Program-made: the position numbers and the translations under genes
The notes under the pieces: model-generated
Databases searched by the model: none
Seen by the model: the letters and a program-made list of their open reading frames with translations, nothing else
Told to the model about the DNA's origin: nothing
DNA from: Planoprotostelium fungivorum
Taxonomy: Eukaryota; Evosea; Variosea; Cavosteliida; Cavosteliaceae
NCBI GenBank assembly: GCA_003024175.1
Contig: MDYQ01000016.1
Span: forward strand, 124,001-188,000
Direction of reading: 5' to 3'
Length of the DNA stretch: 64,000 nt
In this document: positions 35,431 through 45,800 of the stretch, one piece after another
Layout of the letters: each line of letters opens with the position of its first letter
How positions within the stretch are numbered: position 1 is the stretch's first letter

Positions 35431-35840
35431 TCAATATGAATAGCTTTTTCTCCAGAATGCTGTGAGATGGTAATCTCCAATATAATCATGGTGTACTACA
35501 GCCCAGTCTACATCTTTGTAGATGATTTTTCGTAATTCATTCCAATTTCTCACGTTTGTGGCGATCGTCTCGAGGTATTGTGTATCACGAATCATTAGTG
35601 AAACGGAGGTGATCATTCCTGCTCTTCTTTTATAGAGGATGAGAATGACACCACACTTAGAGACGGTCGCGGTGCCATTTTGTGTGTCCTCATTGTCAGG
35701 ATCGACACTGTCATTCACCTGTCCGTCTGTTCAGTACTTTCAGAGGACAGGAATACGTCAGTGTACAGAGATAGACGCATCCATGCATGCATGCACTCTA
35801 CCACACCAACACCTACGACTAGCTCTATAGAGGCTACCAT
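35431..35840 (-). CDS. Hypothetical protein, about 100 aa
   Basis: Not recognised. A 95-codon open frame (35718-35431) begins without an ATG. Joining a short exon MVASIELV (from ATG 35840) across an intron gtaggtg...gacag gives a continuous reading frame (VNDSVDPDNEDTQNG, then GVILILYKRRAGMITSVSLM, and VRNWNELRKIIYKDVDWAVVHHDY). The composition looks coding: no low complexity and a mix of hydrophobic and charged residues. The exon join is my inference. It would be transcribed divergently from the chitinase. Confidence 0.4.
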
Positions 35841-35987
35841 GACACGTAAGAAACTGAGAATTTCCCAGAAGAAATGAACGTGACACATCCAAAGTAGAAA
35901 GTCAGAGAACCTTTTCGCTGACAGACTCAACTGTCCTCGTCACCCTTTTTTTTCCTCCTCTTCAGTATCATTCTTTCCGCCGTAGAC

Positions 35988-37617
35988 ATGAAGGTAACCC
36001 TCTTTGTCGTCGCCGCGACTCTTTTGGTGCTCGCATCCGCTCAGACTCAGTGCTCTGATTCCAGCCCCTGCCCTGCCCCTCTGGTGAGGCTTTTGCATCC
36101 GATTCATGTGAACATCTTCTGATATTGTGCGACAGTGCTGCAGCAAATGGGGATGGTGTGGTATTGGCGAGGCATGGTAAACAATTCGACATCCATTTCG
36201 ACATCCGATATTCGACTTCCAATTTCACATCGAACACAATCCATTTCGAATCACCTTCTCACCTCTCGTCACAGGTGTGGTAACCAGCCCACCAAGCAAC
36301 CCGATCCAACCAAGCAGCCTGACCCAACCAAGCAGCCTGACCCAACCAAGCAGCCTGACCCAACCAAGCAGCCCGATCCTACCAGACAGCCAGACCCCAC
36401 TACTCCTCTTCCCCCTTCCAACGGTGGAAAGTATGTCATCTACCTCGATCTCCCTGTATCATGGAACCGTGACCCCAAGGAGTTTGCCGTTCCCGGCTCT
36501 GTCGCTAAGTGAGGAATCAATCATCTTCTACATCGTGGACGACGTGTTCATTTTCCACAAGGTACTCTTACAACGTCATCAACCTCGCCTTCTGGACCTC
36601 CGGATGGATCGCCGATGCCGCTGGAGACTGGAAGGTGATGATCCATCTTCTAATCATATCACATCATTAAATTTTAACAGGCCCTCGACGCTGCCACCAA
36701 GACCGCTTACATCCAAAAGTTCCACGACGCCGGTATCAAGCTCCTCGTCTCCGCTTTCGGAGCCACCGAGATGCCAACAGGTGACATCATCATCACCATC
36801 CTCTTAACGTGCGTCTCACATGACGACAGACAAGGACCCCGTTGCCCTGGGTAACACCCTCGCCCAGTTCGTCAAGGACAACCAACTCGACGGTATCGAT
36901 CTCGATTGGGAGGACTCCGCTGCCTTCCAGCCCGCTCAGGCCGGAAAGGGTGAGCCTCATGACCATCTCCATCTCATCCATCTCATCATCTCATCCATCA
37001 TCATCTCATCATGATGATGGACTTGAACTCATCTCACGACAGGCGAGAAGTTCTTGATTGAGCTGACCAGAACCCTGAGAGCTGCCCTCCCCTCTCCCCA
37101 GTACATCCTCACCCATGCGCCTCAAGCCCCTTACTTCATCAACGATCCCAACACTTACCCCAAGGGTGCTTACCTCACCGTACACAAGGAAGTCGGCAAC
37201 CTCATCGACTGGTACAACGTACAATTCTACAAGTGAGATTGATGACGTGTGATGACGTCACTGACACGTCATCAGCCAGGGTGACTCCAAGTACGACACT
37301 TGTGATACCCTCCTCAACCACGTCGGTGGAACTTTCACCGGTGAATCCATGAAATCTCCCGTTAAACCCTAAATCCACGGACAGGTACCGCCCTCTTTGA
37401 GATCGCCGCCAACGGAGTCGACTTGAACAAGTTGGTCATCGGCAAGCCCGTCACCCGAGCTGGAGCTACCAACACTGGTTTCATGGAGGCCAGCGACATC
37501 GCCACCTGCATCAGACAGGCCAGAGCCAAGGGATGGAACGCTGGTTTCATGGGCTGGGAGTACAAGCTCGATCTCGATGGAAGCTGGTCCAACACCCTCG
37601 CCGCCGCTTTCAACTAG
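35988..37617 (+). CDS. Secreted GH18 chitinase with N-terminal hevein-type (CBM18) chitin-binding domain
   Basis: GH18 chitinases cleave chitin by substrate-assisted catalysis. Signal peptide MKVTLFVVAATLLVLASA. A hevein-like domain follows (QCSDSSPCPAPLCCSKWGWCG, then WCG), then a KQPDPT linker of six units (36297-36400). The catalytic domain begins KYVIYLDLPVSWNRD. The active-site motif is DGIDLDWED (about 36890), with the Glu as proton donor. Further blocks are KLLVSAFGATE, IDWYNVQFYNQG and GFMGWEYKLDLDG, the conserved C-terminal Trp motif. The barrel is short and resembles plant-fungal class III enzymes. Stop TAG 37615-37617; AATAAA at 37624. A digestive or developmental wall role is inferred. 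Confidence 0.9.
36297..36404 (+). repeat. 18-bp tandem repeat encoding KQPDPT, about six units
   Basis: Units of the form ccaaccaagcagcctgac, with the central copies identical at DNA level. The last unit is changed to RQPDPT. It forms the linker between the chitin-binding and catalytic domains, and copy number is expected to vary between strains. Confidence 0.85.
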
Positions 37618-37845
37618 ACAGCGAATAAACTGTGATAACATGAGAGTCGATGTGTGATCATGAGAGCGATGATGGGTGGGAGGAGGATGATGTGATGGTG
37701 GAACCACGGTCATACCTTTGAGGTCTTCGTCCGGTGCCACCTTTCCGTATGTCTTCTTCGTGTTACTGTCGCTTTCCGCTGAGAAACAAACTTGACGGAT
37801 AAATCGGAGTTTATCCTCAACCATCCGAGAACATCGACCATCCCG

Positions 37846-39390
37846 ATGGTGAGCTCTGGTCTGTCTTTGGGTGAATACAAAGACATGAGAGACGACAATG
37901 ATTATGACGTGACAGACGCAGTGGGAGACGATGTGTGATGTCGATGATGTGTGGTGATAGCTGACGTTAAGAAGGTACCACTGTTACCGAAAGAAGAGGA
38001 AGAAGAAACGAATCAGACTTCAGGTTGGATTAGTTTTGTAGTGGCTCTCGTCACGATTGTGTCGCTGGTCGCAATGACAGAGTTTATGAACGTGAGTCTC
38101 TTAGCGTCGATTGTCGAACGATTGACGACCTCAAGTTGCAATCGAATGGTGCACCATATCAAACCTTTTGGTTCTCTGCCTCCTCCTCCATCTTTGTTTT
38201 CCCCGTCTATCTCATTCACCAACTCCGCACGAGAGGTAGTAGTTCTGCATCATATCACACCACCTTGATTCTTAAGACATCGTAGATGGAGTGACAGTGT
38301 CCGGGATTCTGAACGAATCTATGAAGTGTGGTTTCGCCTCTTGGACTCGATTTTTACTTATGGTCGTGCCCTCTACCATCTTATTCACGACCCAATTTTA
38401 CATGTACCTCAAAGGTTCTTACATGGCACCTTCCTCCACCGTCATCGCCATCTTCAATGGCAGTGCAGGCCTCATCTACATCCTCAGCGTCTTCGTTCTC
38501 AAAGAAAGATTTTCATGGTTGAAGGTGATTTATCTGTTATGTTGACGTTCTTCATCATCTTCCATCGTGTTGTTGAACCATTTCAGATGATCGCTGTATT
38601 GGTTTGTATCGGAGGAGTCATCATGGTGGCCTTGGCTTCTGGTGGTGGTAGTGAATCCTTTCCTCTCTCTTGGTTGGGAGAAGGTGATACATCAGACAAC
38701 AATCATCCACATGATCATGATCATCTTCTCACTCGTGAGCAGTTTTCGCCGCCGTTTCGGCCGTCATCCTCTCCGTGTATCTCATTCACTTCAATTACTA
38801 CATCAGAAAGCCCATCATGGGCCTCATCTGCCTCTATATTTCCACGAACTCTCTCACCATGATTCTTCTCTTATGGATACGTGAGACATCCACTTCTTCC
38901 ATCATCAACCCGGACGTCCCTCTGACGATGACCTCACAGCCATCCCCATCTTTAATTTTACGGGCATCGAGGCTTGTGCTCTACCAGTTGATTACAAGCA
39001 GTGGTTGTATGTCATAGGAGTGGCTGTTAGTATATTGTCATCGAACCTCGCCGTGTGGATCGGTGCGATGAAAATGAGATGTGATGGGTGATCTGACCCA
39101 TGCAGGAACACCTTACACTTCGCCCACTTTTATCGCCATCGCCAATATCTTGGCCATACCTTGTTCTTATGGAGGTGAGAGACAGATCGTACCGTGCATG
39201 ATCTGATGGTCATGCAGTGGACATGCTGAAAGACTACCTCACGAAGGGAATCCGACCAGTCATCTCACCCCTGTTCATCGCTGGAATCGTGTTGATCATC
39301 TTGGGCTTCATCGTCTTAAACTTCAACATTGGAAGGTTGTTTAAGAGGATGATGAACAGAAGAACCAGTAAAAACTATCAACGGACGTAG
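37846..39390 (+). CDS. SLC35F-like drug/metabolite-family transporter
   Basis: A ten-helix EamA/DMT-type solute carrier, most like SLC35F members. The start MVSSGLSLGEYKDMRDD splices in phase 0 to KVPLLPKEEEEETNQT, then helix 1 WISFVVALVTIVSLVAM. Next come YQTFWFSASSSIFVFPVYLIHQL, MKCGFASWTRFLLMVVPSTILF, TTQFYMYLKGSYMAPSSTVIAIFN and LIYILSVFVLKERFSWLK, the typical DMT helix 4 with Glu-Arg. MIAVLVCIGGVIMVALASG and later helices (TPTFIAIANILAIPCSYG-like, LFIAGIVLIILGFIVLNFNIG) follow. The tail is basic (RRTSKNYQRT). Substrate unknown. Stop TAG 39388-39390. Convergent with the small gene at 39468. Confidence 0.8.
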
Positions 39391-39467
39391 AAAAGCGTGA
39401 AGAGGCATCGAAAGATAAAAACATGTGTCAAATGAGATGTCTATTTCTACATTTCGCTCATGTTCCA

Positions 39468-39814
39468 TTACTGAGCACCGGCCGTCTTCTCTGCCTTGGC
39501 GATCGTCTCCTTCTTCTTGTCTCTGTCATCCTTTCCCTTGGAGTGGTCCTTGTGGTCTTTGTCCTTATGATCCTTGTCCTTGTGGTCCTTGTCCTTATGA
39601 TCCTTGTGAGAGTCTTTCTTGTCTCCGTAGAATCTGGTGCGTCGCATGAGAAGACGTTCGCGTGGAAGGCGTTCATTACCTCTTGGTGATGGTGGGTGCC
39701 TGAGTCTTCGGTCTAACGGCTTGAACGGAAGCTCTCTTCACGAGAAGGATGCGAGACTGTTCAGATGGTGAGCAACGAAAGAACGGTCAGATAAAGAGTC
39801 ACTTGTGCGAGCAT
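39468..39814 (-). CDS. Small Lys/Asp/His-repeat protein, about 80 aa
   Basis: Not recognised. Three exons join cleanly. ATG 39814 gives MLAQ, then after an intron SRILLVKRASVQAVRPKTQAP, then after a second intron FYGDKKDSHKDHKDKD with repeats of HKDKD and an ending AKAEKTAGAQ (stop 39470-39468). The N-terminus, with Leu, Arg and Ser but no acids, looks like a mitochondrial targeting sequence. The HKDKD repeat could bind metal or nucleic acid, or act like a hydrophilin. All of that is inference. Confidence 0.5.
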
Positions 39815-39923
39815 GTTGGTTGTGTGTGTCGTGAGTTGGAATGTTTTCTACGTCACGTCCGTCATGCAATTCGCAGATCTGCGAATTTCCAGCACTACAA
39901 TGTTCGATTTATTCATTTTCTGT

Positions 39924-40545
39924 TCAATTACGCGGTTCGCCTGTATCAGGGTTGAAGCTATCCTCCCAGATATCAATATCATCAGTCTCCCTCTCTTCCT
40001 CTTCCTCTTCTTCGTCCTCCTCTTCTCCAATGTCTCCCTCCTCATCAGACTCTGATCCCAGGAGCTCTGCCAGGGTAACGGTGCAATGTTGAATGGCCTT
40101 GAAGGCCTCAGCTATCACCTTCTTCCTCTCAGTTCTCACTACATTACATTTGTTGTAAAATGAGCAGAGGTTCTTCCGTGTGATCTCCCTGTATCTCTGC
40201 TGCACACGATCGATGACCCTCTCCGCCTCTTCCGTTCTATTCTTGCCACACGGAGAATACGTGCAAAGCCTAAAGTGTCTCAGAAATAAGACAGTGTATC
40301 TACGCCTCACCAATTCTTGATCATGGCAAACACCAACTTGCACGGAGACAATTCTGGCTGTAAATTTATGAGAGGTGATCTGATGCAACCAATGATGGAA
40401 GAGATCTCGCCGAATGCGTTGGCATGAAGAAGATAGTGACACTGTGGTCATTGGCTAATGCTGCCAGATCGGGAAGGATGTCGGCTGACGTGTAAACGCA
40501 AGCGTTGTCCAGACAGAGAGTCCTCTTGGCACGTAGCCGGTCTCC
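39924..40545 (-). CDS. DDE-superfamily transposase-derived gene with acidic C-terminal tail (partial)
   Basis: The readable part matches the C-terminal half of IS630/Tc1-type DDE endonucleases. TLCLDNACVYTSADILPDLA carries the second catalytic Asp-Asn. VTIFFMPTHSPELSPCKLVF is the family's FLPPYSPELNPxE block, but the third catalytic acid position reads Cys-Lys. MIKNWLCTYSPCGKNRTEEAE and ITRKNLCSFYNKCNVV follow. It ends in a long acidic tail (DEEGDIGEEEDEEEEEE...) not typical of transposases. Introns are needed, including one at 40410-40358 with a GC donor. The 5' half was not resolved. No terminal inverted repeats or target duplications were seen. Either an old DNA transposon remnant or a domesticated gene. 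Confidence 0.5.
40358..40410 (-). other. Candidate GC-AG intron in the DDE-derived gene
   Basis: A 53-nt stretch starting gcgagatc and ending tacag (minus strand). Removing it joins MPTHS to PELSPCKLVF and restores the conserved block. A GT donor giving the same frame was not found. Confidence 0.45.
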
Positions 40546-40579
40546 TCAGGTCAAGTCATGTACACTTCTGAGGGTGCAC

Positions 40580-41090
40580 CTTACTTCAGTAGAGCCACAC
40601 CCCCTTCACCTCTTTCTCGTCTAGACTCTCCAAGAGAGGCAACCCAATCATACAGGATTGAAGCAGATATTGGCAATATTTGTGGTGTCTCTCCTTGGTT
40701 GCAAGGTAAACTTTCGTCATAAGATGCATTAACAATGAACAGCGCCTCAAGCATGGCCAGCATCATCTCTTCCTGCGATCTCATTTCCTTCATCGCCGTC
40801 CCTACTTTCTCGTAGACCTTTGCCTCCCATGTTGGATTTGACATCTCCCATATTCAGTTTGCCACCTCCTACGTTGGCTTTGCCACCTCCTCCGCCCTCA
40901 AAAACTCGGCTCACGAAGGACGATAAATTGCAACAGGCAAGGGATACCGCATGCATCACTGGCAGAGATGTCAAGGGCCACCATGACCACGCCATAAGCC
41001 AACTGCGAATGAACATCATCTTCTGAAGGAACACAAAGATTGTGCGCCGTGCACCTCCGCGAGAACCTGCACCAAAAAGAGTTTATGTGA
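40580..41090 (-). CDS. Uncertain coding stretch upstream of the DDE-derived gene
   Basis: Several open segments look coding but I could not join them with confidence. They are HNLCVPSEDDVHSQLAYGVV continuing into VALDISASD (about 41060-40930), VYEKVGTAMKEMRSQEEMMLAMLEAL (40825-40740) and a frame with KERHHKYCQYLLQSCMIGLPLLES (about 40700-40620). Between them lies a 21-bp tandem repeat (GGKANVG, GGKLNMG and DVKSNMG on the minus strand, 40900-40840). It could be the 5' part of the DDE gene or a separate gene. No family recognised. Confidence 0.3.
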
Positions 41091-41570
41091 GGTAGCGCAT
41101 CTCATTTTGGGTACTAATCGCCAAGCATTCACCTCAGCGAGAAGGACTAGCAAGAACTGAACGCCCCGAAGACGAGAAAGGAGTTAGCCGCATCTCTGAA
41201 TCAGCGTGAGTCCATTATGTGCTGAAACATTGGTAAATTTTATCAGAGTTCAAAAGGCCTCCAACTCGCCGAATGGAAGCCCTTCGCTGACACATCCTGC
41301 GATCCTCTCGGACAGCCACCACCCTCTGGATTCCTTTGTTCGCCCTCAGAGCCCGCAGATTTGCTCTCACTCGGCAATTTATCTCCTAAATAGGACGTTC
41401 TGACGCAGGCACCGCTGAACAGAAGCGGGTCTCCTCTCTGACCACGTTATCTTAGCGTGTCCATTCAGCTTCATGTGACTCGTGTCACACGCTGACACGA
41501 AGGAAAATAGATCGCCGGAGAGATGCAGGTGCTCGCTGTGATCCATCATTTTCTATATTTACAGCACAAC
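41091..41570. other. Intergenic region, no gene supported
   Basis: About 480 bp upstream of the esterase. Short ORFs on both strands show no recognisable protein. It may contain the unread 5' part of the minus-strand gene at 40580-41090. Confidence 0.3.
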
Positions 41571-42738
41571 ATGAGACAGCCACTGCTCCTCTTCGGTAAG
41601 CATCACACTTAATGTTCTTGACCATCTGACGCAGCACCAGCACTGATTTCCATCGTGATCGCTTCATCCGGTTGTGGAAAGGCTTACATCGCCAAGGGAT
41701 ATCAGCGAGGGGTGACAAAGGATTTTACTCTCTCCACCTCTGGACAGCCCACGCGCAGCTACTCGGTTCATCTTCCTCCCAATTATTCGAAAGATACACA
41801 GGGAGGCCATCCTCTCGTGTTCTCTTTTCACGGGGCGACACAAACATCGAAGATACAAGAAGACATCAGCGATCTGTCAGCCAACGGTCTGGAGATCAAT
41901 AACAAGAGCTTCGTGGCGGTCTATCCACAAGGAGTGAATGGCATCAAGGGCACATCCGCTTGGACAGGTGTGACATCGTCGGTCCATCCATTACGTCGCA
42001 GCATTGTGACGAACCTAGGTGCACCCTACGCGAACTCGAACGTCGATGATGTCGCCTTCGTGTTGAAGATGATGTCGGTGTTGACGAGCGACCTTTGCAT
42101 CGATGAAGATCGCATCTACGCCACAGGAAAGTCTAATGGAGGAGGTTTCGCAAATTATCTGGCTTGCACTCCTTCTACTGCATCGAAACTTGCGGCCATC
42201 GCCACCGCTAGCGCTGCGATCTATACGAGTGAGTTTCAGATGACCCACCTTTATATCAACCCGTCACAGACCATGCGTTCGGACCGAACAACAACTGCAA
42301 CCCCGGTAGAGGATTCCCCATCATTGACTTCCATGGAACGACAGACGACACCATCAAATACGATGGTGGACGGAGCAACAACGCAGATTACTTGAGCTCA
42401 GACAACTTCTTCAATGGCTGGGGAAAACGCGACAACTGCACGAACCCAAATCAACAGACGCTGCAAGACGTGAGATCATGATCACATCGTGCATGAAATG
42501 TCTGAATATGGGTCAGGGTGCGGTGACAATTCGCAAATGGTCCGGATGTAAGAACACATCTCTGGTCAGACACTTCAAGATCAACGGCATGGATCATGCA
42601 TGGCCCAGAACAACTCTTCCTGCAAAGTGCAACGGAAAACCTGGTAACAACGACTGTGATAAGACCGTCATCAACGCCAACGATTACCTCCTTCCCTTCT
42701 TCTCTCAATTCGCTCTCAGCACCACCAAATGGAACTGA
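41571..42738 (+). CDS. Secreted CE1-type esterase (feruloyl esterase / PHB-depolymerase-like)
   Basis: An alpha/beta hydrolase of the esterase PHB-depolymerase/feruloyl esterase type. The start MRQPLLLF splices to PALISIVIASSGCG, a signal peptide. The core has RSYSVHLPPNY, HPLVFSFHGATQTSK (oxyanion-hole region HG) and SFVAVYPQGVNGIKGTSAW. VDDVAFVLKMMSVL is followed by the nucleophile motif GKSNGGGF (about 42130), a variant of GxSxG. Then PIIDFHGTTDDTIKYDGG supplies the acid and ING MDHAWPR the catalytic His (about 42590). Cysteines in DLCIDE, DNCTNPN, WSGC and NDC fit a secreted enzyme. Stop TGA 42736-42738; AATAAA about 17 nt on. Substrate (feruloylated polysaccharide or polyester) unknown. 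Confidence 0.85.
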
Positions 42739-42848
42739 ATGCTTTCGTGATACAAATAAATCTGATCTTTCATCTTTTCCATGCGTGATGTATGAAACAG
42801 ACAGAAACAAGACATCAAATTGTTCTATAACGTATATTGTTGTAACAT

Positions 42849-45800
42849 TTAAATTTCGGAATCAAACAGAGGATTGTTGACATCCTTGCTGGTTTCCACG
42901 TAGAGTGGGTTGTCGACGACACCGGCAGAGTCAAAGTCCATCATGTTGGCAAAGATCTCATTGTCTGGCTTCTTCACCAGCCTGGCCACTGCAGCCACGG
43001 CGGCGGCAGCACCGAGAGCACCACCGGCACTTCCCACTCCGACAGCCCACGTCAGGGGCTTGCCAGTGTCAGGCACGACCTCTGTGACCGTCGTAACTTG
43101 CACACCGAAGGTGCCGCTGGCGTCCTTGTGACTGATGTCTCTTCTGTCACTGTCTGCTCCTGCACCGAGATCGTTCACGTACAACTGTAACAGATTCAGT
43201 CTCTTCTATCTTGTGCACGTTCAGTCGACTCACTCCTACAGTGAAGTTGCCGACAACAGGAGAGGCAAAGGTGAGTGACTGAAGGTACAGACGCAGAGAC
43301 GACTGAGGTGCGAGACACTCGATGACCTCGTGCACTCCATCATCTGTTCTGTTGCACTCTGAATTTCTCGTCTCGATCCAGGCCGCGTGGCTGGTCAAGT
43401 TGATCCTGCCCGGCAGTGTCGTGTTGATGCGCAGCAAGATGCGAATGCTGCCTCCGTCTGGATCTTCCACCGTCACGTTCGTCACCGGCAGGGTTGCGTT
43501 GTTCAGTGACTCGTACTCGCTCTTGTAGCCCAACACAGGTGCTTGATTCACGGCGATGATGCGAATCTTGGGCGTGTACACGGCTGAGCTCTTCTCGTAG
43601 TCATCCATGACGCTGAAAGAGGGCACGGCGTAGACAATCTGAGAGGTGCCGGGGGTGGGAACAAAGACAAACTTGAAGACGGCGGTCGTGTTGTCCGTGT
43701 AGACGGGTGGGAAATCGTTGTCGTTCAATCGGTAGGCGATCTGACTGCCTGGAACGCAAGAGTCGTCAGAAGCCTGAGGGAGAGTGAGTGGATGGTTGTG
43801 AGATGAATGGACTCACGGTGTAATTACAGGTGAACAGAGATCCACGCTGAGGGAACTTGGCCACGTTACCCAGCAGAAGAGGTGCAGGCGTATCGATGTC
43901 CGTGCCGTTGAAAGAGATGACGATGTTACCGTTCTCATAATTGGCATACGATGCGTCGCCGGGGATGATCGTGGGTGGCTGATCGACGTGGATGACGTTC
44001 ACCGTGACATTCACGTCGGTCGACAGACCTCCACCGTCGACCACCGTGATGGTGAAGTTGGCGTAGTTGTCTCCGTAGTCGAATTCCCACGGGAAGAAGA
44101 CCATCATTCTAGATTCTCCGTTGAGAGATGCGGGGTACGTCGTATTTCCACCGTGGGCGACGGCAGTGAAATTGGTGGGAAGCTCTCCGACTTCGATGGA
44201 AGCCAATTGTAAGATGCCGTTCGTGGGGGCAGACTTGAGGTAGAACAGAAGCTGATTGGCTGGCGTCTGATCGTCGCTGGCGTCGAGGTAGAACTGAGTG
44301 AAAGAGGCCTCGTAGACGACAAGAGGTGACTGGATGTTGGGTACGGGTGGTGCGTTGACATAGTTGACAGTCAAGGAGATAGAGGAGATGTCAGAGGAAT
44401 GACTGGCTGGGTTGGTCGCCGAGTAGTGGATGATCTCGTAAGGTCCGTTCTTGTTGTACGCTCCCGCAGGTGGGCTGTAGAAGAGAGCCGTGGCTTCTCC
44501 TCTGTAGATGCTGCCAGCCTTGAGACAGTGCACCAGCTCAGCTTCCAGACACAGACTGCCGATGGGCGTGGTCAATATGTTGATGGTCAGCACGTTGTTC
44601 TGTCCGACGTTGAGGTTGATGGCGTTGACCGTCAAGTTCTGTACGGTGTTCATGTCCAAAGTCACGTTGACGTCCGCAGTCACGGGAGCTCTGTCTGACA
44701 GTGTGATGTCGATCTCTCCGTTGTACACAGATGATGATGCCTGACCGTCAGTGAAGCTGAATGTGACGCCGTCCAAGCCAGAGTTCTCGATGGGGCAGAG
44801 GTAGTACAGTCCGTTCCACTCGCTCGAGTCGATCAGCTGACCGACTGTCACCACGCTGTTGTCAGCCTTATAGATGGATCCCTTCTGCGGTACTGTGGAG
44901 ATGTTGAGCTTGAGATGGTCGCCATCGACATCCGCGGCAGAGAAACGGTTGACCATCGATGTGTTGAAGCCAGAGTTGACAGACAAGACAAAGTCAGAGC
45001 CAGTGGGTGGGTGATTGACGTGCGTGACGTTGATGGCGTAGGTGTAGGTGATCGACGATGTACCCACAGAGTCGACAAACTTGAAAGAGAAGGAGTCGCT
45101 GCCATAGAAGAGCTTGGCAGGGTTGTACGACATCTGGTAGAAGGTAGTGGGAGGTGTGACGAGATCGTCAGAGACTCTCTGCAACAGAGGTAGAGAGCTA
45201 CCGGCAGCTTGTACTTGACCGTTGAAGCTGAGAGCACCAGAAGAGGGTACGCCGACGATGACCAGTGTCAAGTTGTCTCCTTGCGTTCCGTCCACATCAG
45301 AACCAGTGAGATTGACGAGCAGAGGTTGCTCTTCCAATCCTTGTGCCACGAAAGATGTGACGTTGGGGCTGACGAGGAAAGGAGGAGTAGAGGTAGCTGC
45401 CCTCAAGGCGATGGAAACGACGGAGGAGTTTGCGTTGTGGTTATCTCTGGCTGTGAAGTTGGCTGTACCCAAATTGCCGATGATGTTGGAAGAGAAACCA
45501 ACGATCAAGTTGAACTGCACGCTGTTGGGCAGGCTGTTCAAGTAATCACCGGGGAAGCTGCCCGACTTGATGGCCTGTGTGACGCTTGTGATGGTACCAT
45601 TGTAGCTAGTCCACACTCCTGTGACTTCAGACAGAGCGAACGAGTTGATGACAAAGGCGAGTGTGTCTTGCGGGTCGTAGTCCTTGCCAGCGAAGAGGAG
45701 AGTGCAGTTGTTGCCGATGGGGCAGATGACCGAGCTGGAAGCGGTGGACAAGGTGGGTGGGTGATTGACGAAAGTGACGATGATCGAGATGGTCTGCACG

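Noticed and set aside
36297-36404. Short regular repeats as a CRISPR array
   Set aside because: The 18-bp units are contiguous with no spacers and are in frame within a secreted eukaryotic enzyme.
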